Below, piece after piece: positions 16,845 through 26,013 of a stretch of 64,000 nucleotides of DNA. Origin of the DNA: Paraprevotella clara YIT 11840 (GTDB lineage Bacteria; Bacteroidota; Bacteroidia; Bacteroidales; Bacteroidaceae); NCBI RefSeq assembly GCF_000233955.1, contig NZ_JH376628.1, forward strand, positions 1-64,000. Reading direction: 5' to 3'. Numbering within the stretch: position 1 is the stretch's first letter; every line of letters starts with the position of its first letter. Below the pieces are notes generated by a model. That model was not told the origin of the DNA. It did not search any database and saw only the letters and a list, made by a program, of their open reading frames with translations. Made by a program: the position numbers and the translations under genes.

Positions 16845-19679
16845 TTAGTCCCAACTAAATGTACGGATAATCGAACGCAATTGGTCAACTATCCTTTTTA
16901 ATGTCTTGTTCCTTTTTATCAATCCCAGATGTTTCTCTTTCAGCGCATCCTTTATGATGTCTGTTTGCTCTTTCTGTACATAATCGTATTCAGACAAATA
17001 ATGATTCAGCACTTCGGGAGCAATATCTTCCTCTTGCGCCAAGGTATGGATGGCTTCGGTACGCTTCTTGGTAATGTAGTTGTTCAGCCGCTCTTCCAAT
17101 TCGGAAGTACCATCAGCCTTTTGTTTCCCGGCCATGAAATTATCGCGATCATCATCCACATTTTCTTGAATAAAACCGTCTATCAGTTTGGCTTTGCTTC
17201 GCAGTTCGGCATCCTTAATCATCGTGTCAATAATGGACTGACGGCGTTCGGCATAATCTGTACTATATGGGTCAAGATTTGCAATGAGTTCAAGGATGTA
17301 TGCCACATTGATAATGTCGCTATGCAGAAGCTCCAAACAAAAATCGATGTCTTCCAAACTTCCATCCGCATCCTCTCCACCTTGTTCGTCATTTGATGCA
17401 GGCGTGGCAGATGGCTGTGGTTTTGGAATCACATTGTCATATATATCAAGGTATTTGCTTCGGAAATCCATATATTGCTGTTCCGTCATACCCAAATCAT
17501 CCGCACTTTCATCGTAATCTTCGTAAATTTGAATTTCTGCGTGTTTGCGAATAATATCACGGAACGCCAACACGAAATCCTTTTTATCCGTTTCACTTTG
17601 CAAAAGGTCGATGCTTGAAGTAGTGGGATATTTTTGTAAGAAATCCTTAGCAAGCTGTTGATATTCTGTCTTTACTTCCTCAAATGGCGGACGAACAATT
17701 TCCTCTGGGTTGTTGCTGTTGCTGAACAGACGAATGGCTGTATCAACATTGCTTTTCAAATCACGGAAGCAGATTATTTTACCAAAGCGTTTCTTTTCAT
17801 TAAGCACACGGTTGGTACGACTGAACGCCTGTATCAAGCCATGATACTCCATATTTTTATCCACATACAACGTGTTTAGCTTCTTGGAATCAAACCCAGT
17901 AAGGAACATACCCACCACCAGACAGAGGTCAAGCGGCTTCATGTCGGCACGCTTCTTCTTCATACGGAGATTGATGTCATCATAGTAGGCACGAAAATTT
18001 TCAGTAGAGAACGAAGTACCGAACATCTCGTTATAATCGTCCATGATGGCTTGCAACTCGTCAGCTTCACCAACACTTTCACTTACATAGTTCCCTGAGT
18101 TCATTCCAGTAAGCTCATCATCCTGACTGCTGTTGGCTGCATATGTGAACACAGCCCCAATGCGGATTTTCGGATTGAGTTCTTTGAATATTTTGTAATA
18201 GCGTATCAGCATAGGAACTGACTGGACGGCAAACAAAGCATCAAACTCCCCGTCGAATGTGGACTTATTGAAGTTATTGAGGATAAACTTGGCTATTTCC
18301 GTCATGCGGTTTTCACTTCCGTTTCCAACCTGTTCGTTACCATGATAGTATTCCACAAGGAAACCCAATACATTTTCATCGGCAATGGCATCCTTTATCA
18401 GATAACGGTGAAGACAATTACCAAATATTTCTTTGGTTGTATGCCCGTCTACCGCATTTTCCGTAAATATGGGTGTGCCGGTAAAACCGAATACCTGCGC
18501 ATTCACAAAGAACTTCATGATGTTCTTATGGCTGTCACCAAAGTGACTGCGGTGGCATTCGTCAAAAATCATCACGATACGAGAGTTGCGGATTTCGTCA
18601 ATCTTCGTGCTGTACCATGTTTTGCTAACGGCTGTATTGAGTTTCTGTATCGTGGTGATGATAATTTTGGAATTGCTTTGGAGACGTTTAACCAACTCAT
18701 CGGTATTGTCTGTGCTATCCACAGCACCGGGCTCAAACGCCTCATATTCCGATTGCGTTTGCGTGTCAAGGTCATGCCTGTCTACCACAAACATCACTTT
18801 ATCCACATCGTCCAATTCTGAAACCAGTTGTGCTGCCTTGAATGAAGTCAACGTTTTTCCGGCTCCTGTAGTATGCCAGATATAACCGTTGTCATTGGAG
18901 TTCACCACACGGTCGAGGATTTTTTCCACGGCATAGAATTGGTATGGGCGAAGCACCATCAGGCATTTGTCTCCCTCATGAAGCACGATGTATTTGCTAA
19001 TCATCTTGCCCAACGTGCATTTATCAAAAAAGAATGCGGCAAATTTGTCAAGTTCGTTAAACGGCACATTTCCTGCATCCGTCCAGTTGAACGTGAACTT
19101 ATAACCGCTATTAGGATTATTGGCAAAATAACGGGTGTTCACACCATTGGATATGACAAATAGTTGAATATAGTCAAACAAACCATGAAATGAAGTCTTA
19201 TGGTAACGCTGTATCTGATTGTAAGCCTGTTTGAGTTCGATGCCACGTCTTTTGAGTTCTATCTGCACCAAGGGCAAACCATTGACAAGAATCGTTACAT
19301 CATAACGACATTTTTTGCGACCTTCCACCGTGATTTGATTGGAAACCTGAAACTCATTCTGACACCAATGCTGACGGTTAAGAAATTCCACCCAAATACG
19401 TTGTCCGTTTTCTGTTTCCAAAGGAAATAAATCTCGAAGTTTCTTGGCTTTCTCAAATCGTGTTCCTCCTTCAAGATATATCTGTATCTTTTCAAATTCA
19501 GCTTCGGTAAATTCAGTACGACCTAATTCCGCCAACTGCTTTTTATTATGGATTTCCAGTTGACGTTTGAAATTAGACATAAGATTTCCCTCTTCCACAA
19601 TTTGAACATACTCGTAGTTCATTTTGCGGAGAGTGGCGATAAGTCCATTCTCTAAAGCAGCTTCGCTTTGTATTGCCAT
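16845..19679 (-). CDS. hsdR: Type I restriction endonuclease subunit R
   Basis: A 944-residue motor-nuclease. The nuclease core is at about 105-150 (YDVTILVNGLPLVQIELKRR, with D, E and K of PD-(D/E)xK). The SF2 translocase follows: Walker A HTTGAGKTLTSF (about 272), the DEAD-like FDECHRSHFG, GFTGTPI, and motif VI QAFSRTNRV. The C-terminal helical domain ends at 944. It translocates and cuts DNA unmethylated at the HsdS-defined site. First gene of the operon hsdR, HSDR_N, GIY-YIG, peptidase, hsdM, rhuM, hsdS. Intact. Confidence 0.95.
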   Translation of the reverse strand: MAIQSEAALENGLIATLRKMNYEYVQIVEEGNLMSNFKRQLEIHNKKQLAELGRTEFTEAEFEKIQIYLEGGTRFEKAKKLRDLFPLETENGQRIWVEFLNRQHWCQNEFQVSNQITVEGRKKCRYDVTILVNGLPLVQIELKRRGIELKQAYNQIQRYHKTSFHGLFDYIQLFVISNGVNTRYFANNPNSGYKFTFNWTDAGNVPFNELDKFAAFFFDKCTLGKMISKYIVLHEGDKCLMVLRPYQFYAVEKILDRVVNSNDNGYIWHTTGAGKTLTSFKAAQLVSELDDVDKVMFVVDRHDLDTQTQSEYEAFEPGAVDSTDNTDELVKRLQSNSKIIITTIQKLNTAVSKTWYSTKIDEIRNSRIVMIFDECHRSHFGDSHKNIMKFFVNAQVFGFTGTPIFTENAVDGHTTKEIFGNCLHRYLIKDAIADENVLGFLVEYYHGNEQVGNGSENRMTEIAKFILNNFNKSTFDGEFDALFAVQSVPMLIRYYKIFKELNPKIRIGAVFTYAANSSQDDELTGMNSGNYVSESVGEADELQAIMDDYNEMFGTSFSTENFRAYYDDINLRMKKKRADMKPLDLCLVVGMFLTGFDSKKLNTLYVDKNMEYHGLIQAFSRTNRVLNEKKRFGKIICFRDLKSNVDTAIRLFSNSNNPEEIVRPPFEEVKTEYQQLAKDFLQKYPTTSSIDLLQSETDKKDFVLAFRDIIRKHAEIQIYEDYDESADDLGMTEQQYMDFRSKYLDIYDNVIPKPQPSATPASNDEQGGEDADGSLEDIDFCLELLHSDIINVAYILELIANLDPYSTDYAERRQSIIDTMIKDAELRSKAKLIDGFIQENVDDDRDNFMAGKQKADGTSELEERLNNYITKKRTEAIHTLAQEEDIAPEVLNHYLSEYDYVQKEQTDIIKDALKEKHLGLIKRNKTLKRIVDQLRSIIRTFSWD

Positions 19680-19800
19680 ATCCTTGCCTTATTATGAGTG
19701 GTTATTAGTTGTTTTTCTTAATAGTTAGCATATTGGCATCCAATGTTTTTCTAATTTTCATAGATTACAAATGAAACCAAAACCATCAGACCTATTAATT

Positions 19801-20010
19801 CTATTGTTGTCTCTCTTTTTTATCAGTTATCAAATCTTTCAAATCAACCTGTAGGATCTCAGCAATCCGCTGAAGCGTTTCCAAATTCGGTTGAATCCTG
19901 TTACACGCATAAGCATTTACCATACTGAAACTCTTGTCGAGTTTCTTAGCCAACCATGTTTGAGATATACCTTTTTCAGATAATACAGCCTTTATTCTAT
20001 TCAGTTTCAT
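19801..20010 (-). CDS. Xre-family HTH regulator
   Basis: A 69-residue Xre repressor starting MKLNRIKAVLSEKG; the HTH is at about 10-60 (SQTWLAKKLDKSFSMVNAYA, then NLETLQRIAEILQVDL). The start at 20010 is chosen because a TATATTTG box (20033-20040, minus strand) lies just upstream, which excludes the longer start at 20064. It is divergent from the YdeI-like gene, with back-to-back promoters, and follows the hsdR start region, so it may control either side. Confidence 0.8.
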   Translation of the reverse strand: MKLNRIKAVLSEKGISQTWLAKKLDKSFSMVNAYACNRIQPNLETLQRIAEILQVDLKDLITDKKERQQ

Positions 20011-20032
20011 TCTTTGACTCGATTTTATAGTG

Positions 20033-20040
20033 CAAATATA
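20033..20040 (-). promoter_or_regulatory. TATATTTG -7 box for the Xre gene
   Basis: CAAATATA on the plus strand, 23 bases before the ATG at 20010; fixes the start of the regulator. Confidence 0.6.
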
Positions 20041-20063
20041 GCGAATTATATTTGATAATAGCA

Positions 20064-20071
20064 TATATTTG
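20064..20071 (+). promoter_or_regulatory. TATATTTG -7 box for the YdeI-like gene
   Basis: Plus-strand TAnnTTTG match; a second one is at 20047-20054. Transcription would start near 20078 and reach the ATG at 20149. Confidence 0.5.
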
Positions 20072-20148
20072 CATTAAGAAAAGGCAATACTCAAATGAGT
20101 TATACCTCACATTCATCAAAACAATTGAATTACAAGCAAGAGGCAGAA

Positions 20149-20574
20149 ATGGAAATTATCAATCTACTGGACTTCACAGACCGCAACGAGCTAAGGAATT
20201 GGCTGAAGGATAACCACAACCAAGCGAAATCGTGTTGGGTTATCACTTCACGCTCTAAACAGCCCACATACAAATGTATTCCATACATTGAGGTCGTTGA
20301 GGAAGCATTATGCTTCGGATGGATTGATTCAACTATAAAGAAATTGCCTGACGGACGTCTCGCACAACGGCTTTCACCTCGTCGCAAAAGAAGTCATTGG
20401 ACTGAGTTAAACAAAGAACGCTGTATAAATCTTGAAGACCGAGGACTTATGACAGATGCCGGACGACAAGCATTTGAAAGAGCCTATTCCTATGAAATAG
20501 TCCCGAAAGGCTCTCTTATGGAAGAAATTATCAAGAAGCATAATATGGAATTGAGACCGGATTTGTATAAGTAA
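20149..20574 (+). CDS. YdeI/OmpD-associated family protein
   Basis: A protein of about 141 residues of the YdeI (bacteriocin-protection-like) family: the strong block VVEEALCFGWIDSTIKK, then AQRLSPRRKRSHWTELNKER and RLMTDAGR-like text (EDRGLMTDAGRQAF). The start at 20149 (MEIINLLDF) fits the family and is preferred over 20095. The function of this family is poorly known. A second, frameshifted member is at 43514-44079, so the window holds two. Intact here. Confidence 0.75.
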   Translation: MEIINLLDFTDRNELRNWLKDNHNQAKSCWVITSRSKQPTYKCIPYIEVVEEALCFGWIDSTIKKLPDGRLAQRLSPRRKRSHWTELNKERCINLEDRGLMTDAGRQAFERAYSYEIVPKGSLMEEIIKKHNMELRPDLYK

Positions 20575-20602
20575 GTTTTCGCAATTCTAAAATGTAATAA
20601 GG

Positions 20603-21040
20603 ATGATGAAAGAAAGTAGTATATCCCCTATCCCTTCTGATTTTGAGCAGATAAAAAAGCAAAATGAAAGTGGTTCAGAGTATTGGACTTCTCGTGATTT
20701 GTGCATTACGTTAGGTTATAGTACCTATCAAAAATTCACACGTACAATAAACAAATCCATTGCGATAGCCAATCATAAAGGACTCAATACAGCAGACCAT
20801 TTTAACCATACGGTTGAAATGGTCAAATAAGAGTTTGGCTCATTTTGCAACGTGGAGAATATACATTTAACACGTATGGCTGATTTGCTTGGAGTGGATG
20901 CACGAACTATCAACTAACATTTTGGACAGTTTTACGAATCAGGAGAACATACAAAAAGAGGCAACTATCCGAAAAATTGGGATAGTTCAATCGAAAGTGA
21001 AAAACGCACACCATTGCTCTATAATTGGGATGCAATCTGA
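20603..21040 (+). pseudogene. Decayed DinD/RhuM-like gene remnants
   Basis: The first 75 codons read like the N-terminus of a DinD (DNA-damage-inducible protein D) family protein (FEQIKKQNESGSEYWTSRDL, then LGYSTYQKF). A stop at 20828 ends it far below the usual length of about 280 residues. The same frame then continues with NVENIHLTRMADLLGVD, an in-frame TAA, and HFGQFYESGEHTKRGNYPKN to a stop at 21038-21040. The later part looks like the end of a different HTH protein. It is a composite of two remnants, probably non-functional. Confidence 0.6.
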
Positions 21041-21073
21041 TAATTAGCATAAATATAACCGTTTAATTTAATT

Positions 21074-21586
21074 ATGTCAAAAGCTAAACTGAAGAAATAC
21101 CTGTTGTCACTTACCAAAGAACAGATAGCAGACATCGTACTGGAACTATACGATGCACGTAAAGAAGCAAAAGACTATCTGGAGTTTTATCTTGCCCCGG
21201 ACTGTAATGCTGAATTGGAAAAATGCAAAAAAGCAATCCAAAACGAGTTCTTCCCAACCCGTGGATTTTCCGAAAAACCGTCATTTGCAAAATGCAGAAA
21301 AGTCATTTCTGATTTTCAGAAGCTAAAACCAGAGCCAACCTTTGTTGCAGATTTGATGCTGTTTTACATTGAGCAAGGATGTGAATATACACTTGAATTT
21401 GGCGATATGTGGGAACAATTCTATACAACATTAGAGGGTAATTTCGACAAAGCTATGCGCTTTATCTTTCTCAACGGATTGTTAGTCAACTATTACGAAC
21501 GTATCGAAAAACTTATTGACAGCGTATCGGATTGCGGTTGGGGATTCTATGATACGTTACAAGATATTTATTCGGAATATCGGTAG
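21074..21586 (+). CDS. DUF6155 family protein
   Basis: A 170-residue helical, soluble protein that fits DUF6155 (KKYLLSLTKEQIADIVLELYD at the start; ECKKAIQNEFFP-like block at about 53-65). Function unknown. It has its own spacing of 33 bases after the decayed DinD-like remnant and is followed by a convergent metallophosphoesterase. No sign of truncation. Confidence 0.6.
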   Translation: MSKAKLKKYLLSLTKEQIADIVLELYDARKEAKDYLEFYLAPDCNAELEKCKKAIQNEFFPTRGFSEKPSFAKCRKVISDFQKLKPEPTFVADLMLFYIEQGCEYTLEFGDMWEQFYTTLEGNFDKAMRFIFLNGLLVNYYERIEKLIDSVSDCGWGFYDTLQDIYSEYR

Positions 21587-21705
21587 CATACCTATTTACC
21601 CAACCCAAATCCTCAACATATCATATAGTATATAAATCCATCCGTTTTTATTTACTATATGACACATTGAGGCATAAGACTACTTATTGGATAAGCAATC
21701 ACTTA

Positions 21706-22473
21706 TCACAAGATAAAATATTTACTTGGGTCAAAGCCATTGGTTATATGTTCATTTTGAAAGATATATCCCATCTGATTGCAGACAACCTTTGTACCAT
21801 TTATTTCAGTATCAATATTGGTGTGTGAGTGCCCATAAATCCAAGCATCAATGTGACTATAGGATATAAGCTCGCTCAAATCAGTGGCAAATGCACTGTT
21901 TAGAACAGAACCTTTATGATGATCAGCTACCACCTCCAATGTCGGAAGATGATGTGTCACAACCACAATGTGTTTTGCTGTACTTTCTGCCAGACTTTGC
22001 TTGATGAAATTCAAACAGAAAGTATGCATCTGATTGAACTCATCCGTTTGAAGCAATTTACCCTGATGCATTATCTGACGAAAATCATTCATACCCTTCC
22101 AAACAAAATATTCTTCAGCAGGAGAAATCTGAGACCACAAAGTACTCATGATAAAATCTGTATCATCTATCCGTACCACTTGATTTTGATAATACCCTAC
22201 ATTGTCCTTGAACATCCATTTCCATTGCAATCCCCTATCCATCACATCACAATAATTGTAATACTCATGGTTTCCGGGTACAATGAGTACTTGGCGATAA
22301 TTGGCAGATGCCCATTTCCAGAAATTCGTCAAAGGTGCAACCTTGTCTTTCAAGTAAAATATATCTCCGGCAAGAACCAGAATATCACCTGTTACAGGTA
22401 ATTCATTATGTTTTAACCACCTGCTGTTATCACTAAACTCCAAATGCAGGTCACTCATATATTGTATCTTCAT
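21706..22473 (-). CDS. Calcineurin-like metallophosphoesterase (copy A)
   Basis: A 255-residue phosphoesterase with all metal-binding motifs: SDLHLEF (D-x-H, residues 7-13), GDILVLAGDIF (GD, about 28-38), VPGNHEYY (GNHE, about 65-72), VVTHHLP (H, about 171-177) and YGHSHTN (GHxH, about 213-219). The substrate is unknown. Roughly three quarters of its residues match the inverted copy at 31150-31926, and both have a similar structured leader. It lies downstream of the HEPN operon on the same strand but after a strong hairpin. Confidence 0.85.
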   Translation of the reverse strand: MKIQYMSDLHLEFSDNSRWLKHNELPVTGDILVLAGDIFYLKDKVAPLTNFWKWASANYRQVLIVPGNHEYYNYCDVMDRGLQWKWMFKDNVGYYQNQVVRIDDTDFIMSTLWSQISPAEEYFVWKGMNDFRQIMHQGKLLQTDEFNQMHTFCLNFIKQSLAESTAKHIVVVTHHLPTLEVVADHHKGSVLNSAFATDLSELISYSHIDAWIYGHSHTNIDTEINGTKVVCNQMGYIFQNEHITNGFDPSKYFIL

Positions 22474-22484
22474 TTCTTCTCAAT

Positions 22485-22505
22485 TTATGTGCATCACTGC
22501 ACGTT
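22485..22505 (-). promoter_or_regulatory. Small GNRA hairpin before metallophosphoesterase A
   Basis: On the minus strand GTGCA-GTGA-TGCAC forms a 5-bp stem with a GNRA loop, about 20 bases before the ATG. The other copy has GCACA-GCAA-TGTGC at the same place: the stem changes on both sides and the loop stays GNRA. Confidence 0.45.
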
Positions 22506-22581
22506 AATAATCTATTTATCAATTGCCCCATCAGACGGAAAAGACAGAAAAGCATCATAAAGTTACTATCACAAATGGGGA

Positions 22582-22634
22582 TAAAACAAAATAGTTGGAA
22601 AGTCTGGTAAGGACTCTCCAACTATTTTGTTTAT
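22582..22634 (-). terminator. Long hairpin upstream of metallophosphoesterase A
   Basis: On the minus strand ACAAAATAGTTGGAGAGTC pairs over 19 bp (one G-U) with GACTTTCCAACTATTTTGT around a short loop, followed by TTTTA. It resembles a rho-independent terminator of the HEPN operon or an attenuator in the phosphoesterase leader. A close relative is at 30404-30450. Confidence 0.65.
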
Positions 22635-22639
22635 ATTCT

Positions 22640-23061
22640 CTCATTAGGTGTATTTATAACCAACTACTATTCAGTATATTCCGATTAAAACGATAGAAAA
22701 GTGATGGCACAGATTCTATTGAAGACAAAAATAGAGATTTAATATTATTTATACATACACAAATTCAACTGGCAAGTGCAATCGCTATTATCCGATATTG
22801 TTAATCTCATAAATGTGAACCTATCGGAGAGCACTGTTTACCATGCAGAACTACGCATCAAGCACCAACTTAGATACTCATCACGAGTTATTCACCTTAC
22901 TTAATGCTCTATCTCCAGCCACAACAGATGTACTTCGGATTTCCTAAGACTAAGGGTATTGCTCACTTTGCATAAGTAAACCCAACTAAGATGAAGTACC
23001 TCTATCGTTATTACTGCCGTCATCCATATTATTGTCCAAGCGTCATAATATGAGCCTCAGC
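22640..23061. other. Intergenic stretch after the HEPN operon
   Basis: About 420 bases without a convincing gene. No long frame with codon-like composition, no promoter box and no repeat are obvious, apart from the hairpin at its left edge. It may hold a 3' untranslated region or the remains of a deleted gene. Confidence 0.4.
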
Positions 23062-25023
23062 TCAGTTATTATTCTCAAGTTGAGCATTCAAGAACGCATT
23101 TATGCTTAAATCCTCGTCTATTTTCAAAAGGAGAATGACAAACATCATTAGAAAATTGTAATATGCGTTCCTATGCTCTGCTTCACCATTGATACATGAT
23201 GTCGCACCATGAGAATAACGGTTCCTTAATTGCAGTCCATTTGAATATTCTACAGAGTTGAGATAGAAGTTTATGTAATGTCTTTCCTCCGGACTCAACA
23301 GATAATCGTCATATTTAAGCCAACCCTCATCTACCATCTTATCTACCTCTTTTTTAACTTCTGGTTCACAATGGTAGTAAGAAATTTCTTTGTGATACCA
23401 TATCTTGGATAAGGCAGACACTCTTGGTACATTCCCGAAACAAACGAAACTATTGTCAATTGCCAACAAACCAGCCCCAATCAAAAAGTCTATGTGTGGA
23501 CGTTGATGCTCCTCGTAATTGCTATATGGCACTCTACCGATATTATTTAGCAAGTCAAAAAGGGTATGATAGTCGCTATCCTTATATGGATCGACGAAAC
23601 TAAGAAGTGACTGATCTGAGAACAGCATAAACAATGGACCGTATATTGCATTCGAACCTTCTTTGATTACAGCATACTTATGTTTGCCATTCAACAGACT
23701 CTTTCCGAGAGCTATTGGCAATGAATACTCCATCTCCAATAGTTCAGGGTCTATCTCACCTTCTTCCACATAAAGTGAATATTGCTTTATGACGGCTTCC
23801 ATCTCTGGAGCTATGCACTTATTCTTATTTGCGTACGTGTCATCATCCTTAGGCATACTAAGACTAGGGGCTGGATAACCATAAACTTCCTTCAAATGCT
23901 TTTCGTAGTAATTTTTAATAAGTCCTTCGAGGTTCTTTCCTCTTCTCCTAAGATATCCGTCAAACATAGCCAATTGGGAAACGGCTATATTATTCCGCAT
24001 ACGCGATATATCATTCATCAGATAGACACCCTTTACTTCTGTATGGGTTATCTTCTCGAAAATATTATCTTGGTTTCTGTCATTGCTCAATGCTATGAGG
24101 CCATCAGTATAGAAATAAGAAAACAGGGTTCTGAACGACTCTAACAACTTTGTATCATCAAGCAAATCAAGATAATCCTCATTGTACTCAAACTTCCATA
24201 TTAAGTTTTCAATCCATTGTCTTTCACGTTGGATATTATTAAACTTCTTAAACTCTATCGAAAACCCAGTTTGAATAGCAGATACTATTGCCCCTTCGGG
24301 AATGGTTGCAAGAGATGATTCCAATCTTCTAGCCTTCAATCGTATCTTAGAATTTAGTTTTAAGCCATCAACATCTCGTGACTGCATAATTATTCTCACT
24401 ACACCGAGATTAGCAATGTTACCACTAAGGTAGTCATCTATAATCCCTTCTCTTTGGCTATTTGTTAGTGACTTAGGAATGAATAACTTTCTCGCGTCCT
24501 CAGTCATATCCTTCACATAAAATGCATTGACTAGAAGAACTGATGTATATATGTACGTACGCAAGAAATCTGAGAGTACTGCATCGTTTTGTCTTACAAT
24601 TTTCTCACAATGTAAAATATTCTCTATCTCATTGGGGAATTGCTCCAGAATAGCCTTCAAGACATCATCCGAGAGCAAATCAAGAAGTCCAAACTTCTCA
24701 AATACATCCCAAAAATCTTGATGATATTCATGATTTAGTGATTGTAGTAATGCTACCAAATTGGTGGTATTGCGGAAATAACTGACTATGTCTTTACCAA
24801 AACCACTAACTAAAGAAACATAAGACATTATTCTTGTATCATCCCAAACCTTCAATGCTAGTCCGTTATCAATAAACAACTTAGCATTATACAACTCCAA
24901 AACGTCGTTAACATTATCATAACTTAATCCAGGTTTATACGCATCTAGAACATCCTGTACTCTACGCAGTTCCATAGTATTGCCAAGGTCATGAAGCGAA
25001 TAGAATTTTGCTCTTTCAAACAT
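23062..25023 (-). CDS. Large helical protein with C-terminal Rx4H HEPN-type motif (gene C)
   Basis: A 653-residue soluble protein with no known domain in its first 550 residues, which look helical and mixed charged. Near the C-terminus residues 600-605 read RNRYSH in QLRNRYSHGATSC, the HEPN ribonuclease motif with the usual following Gly, and a hydrophobic helix follows (FLMMFVILLLKI, about 624-635), as in HEPN domains. It is the third of three consecutive genes with this motif and starts 9 bases after gene B. An RNase effector with a long N-terminal sensor or scaffold region is the inferred role. No homologue is recognised; the call is by motif only. Confidence 0.6.
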   Translation of the reverse strand: MFERAKFYSLHDLGNTMELRRVQDVLDAYKPGLSYDNVNDVLELYNAKLFIDNGLALKVWDDTRIMSYVSLVSGFGKDIVSYFRNTTNLVALLQSLNHEYHQDFWDVFEKFGLLDLLSDDVLKAILEQFPNEIENILHCEKIVRQNDAVLSDFLRTYIYTSVLLVNAFYVKDMTEDARKLFIPKSLTNSQREGIIDDYLSGNIANLGVVRIIMQSRDVDGLKLNSKIRLKARRLESSLATIPEGAIVSAIQTGFSIEFKKFNNIQRERQWIENLIWKFEYNEDYLDLLDDTKLLESFRTLFSYFYTDGLIALSNDRNQDNIFEKITHTEVKGVYLMNDISRMRNNIAVSQLAMFDGYLRRRGKNLEGLIKNYYEKHLKEVYGYPAPSLSMPKDDDTYANKNKCIAPEMEAVIKQYSLYVEEGEIDPELLEMEYSLPIALGKSLLNGKHKYAVIKEGSNAIYGPLFMLFSDQSLLSFVDPYKDSDYHTLFDLLNNIGRVPYSNYEEHQRPHIDFLIGAGLLAIDNSFVCFGNVPRVSALSKIWYHKEISYYHCEPEVKKEVDKMVDEGWLKYDDYLLSPEERHYINFYLNSVEYSNGLQLRNRYSHGATSCINGEAEHRNAYYNFLMMFVILLLKIDEDLSINAFLNAQLENNN

Positions 25024-25032
25024 AGGCTATTT

Positions 25033-26013
25033 CTATTTGTTTGATAATATATCGTTCATTCGATCTATGGTCGTAATCACGGATTCCTTTAAGTTGGAAA
25101 ACTTAACACATTGATCATTACCATTACGCTCTATGAGTTTATAAAATGCAACCCAGAAAAATAGCATTGATGCTAACGCAAGGAAATAATATTCATAATA
25201 AGTTAGCAAGGTTGTCTTGCTGCTCTTCAATGGCGAGTATATGTCCCCGTGAAATCTCTCGCACCTACTAGTGTATAGTATTCCACTAATAAGTAACTCA
25301 ATTCTATCGCATAGCGGTATTGGTTTGTAAGAAGTGTCGCCTATTTGAATGTCCTGACCATTAAGTAATCTGATAAGCCTTCGTGCAACATCTTTTACAT
25401 TCCTTGCATTCATACGCCCCTCTCCATCCATATAGACTTTTTCAATGGCTTCAAGCATATCCTTTGGAAGAACTTTTTCTACTCTTTCACGTACAAATTT
25501 GATCTGAGGAGCCTCAGATAATTGCTTAGCATAAAATAATCGAACAATTGTATATCGTGCTGCGGAAATAGATGTATTGCTTACAAGATATTCAAATGCA
25601 TCTTTTAAATCGGCTTCCTTATTAATCAAAGACTCGACAACTTCCGAACTAATTTTTGGGAATATATCATGAAGAGGTTTGTCTTCTTTATATCTCCAGG
25701 CTCTATCAGCATATACCCTGATAGAATACTCCAAAGATCTCCACGCGGCATCAAACGCCAAATCTGGATGATATGGCAAAGAGTCATATACATCCAGAAA
25801 GGATGAGAATATCTTTGCCAACTGTTTATCTGAAGCAAGTGCAGTAAAAGCAGTCGTTTTATCCATCTTGACAGTGGATAATATCTGCTTAAGCCCTTTA
25901 TCTGCTAAACGCTCCCTAACATAATTCATGGCCTCTGTCTCAACATCGGTGATTTTAGGCCAGTTATTATTGAGGTTAATCTGTCTTTCTCGTATTTTTT
26001 CTTCTATTGTCAT
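25033..26013 (-). CDS. Helical protein with Rx4H HEPN-type motif (gene B)
   Basis: A 326-residue protein with an all-helical look. Residues 250-255 read RCERFH in LYTSRCERFHGDIYSP, which fits the Rx4HG form found in Apea-like HEPN domains, and a hydrophobic helix follows (YYFLALASMLFFWVAFY, about 276-292). The start codon overlaps the stop of gene A by four bases (ATGA), so the two are translationally coupled and probably made in fixed ratio. Function unknown; I infer an RNase-fold subunit of a three-protein complex. Confidence 0.6.
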   Translation of the reverse strand: MTIEEKIRERQINLNNNWPKITDVETEAMNYVRERLADKGLKQILSTVKMDKTTAFTALASDKQLAKIFSSFLDVYDSLPYHPDLAFDAAWRSLEYSIRVYADRAWRYKEDKPLHDIFPKISSEVVESLINKEADLKDAFEYLVSNTSISAARYTIVRLFYAKQLSEAPQIKFVRERVEKVLPKDMLEAIEKVYMDGEGRMNARNVKDVARRLIRLLNGQDIQIGDTSYKPIPLCDRIELLISGILYTSRCERFHGDIYSPLKSSKTTLLTYYEYYFLALASMLFFWVAFYKLIERNGNDQCVKFSNLKESVITTIDRMNDILSNK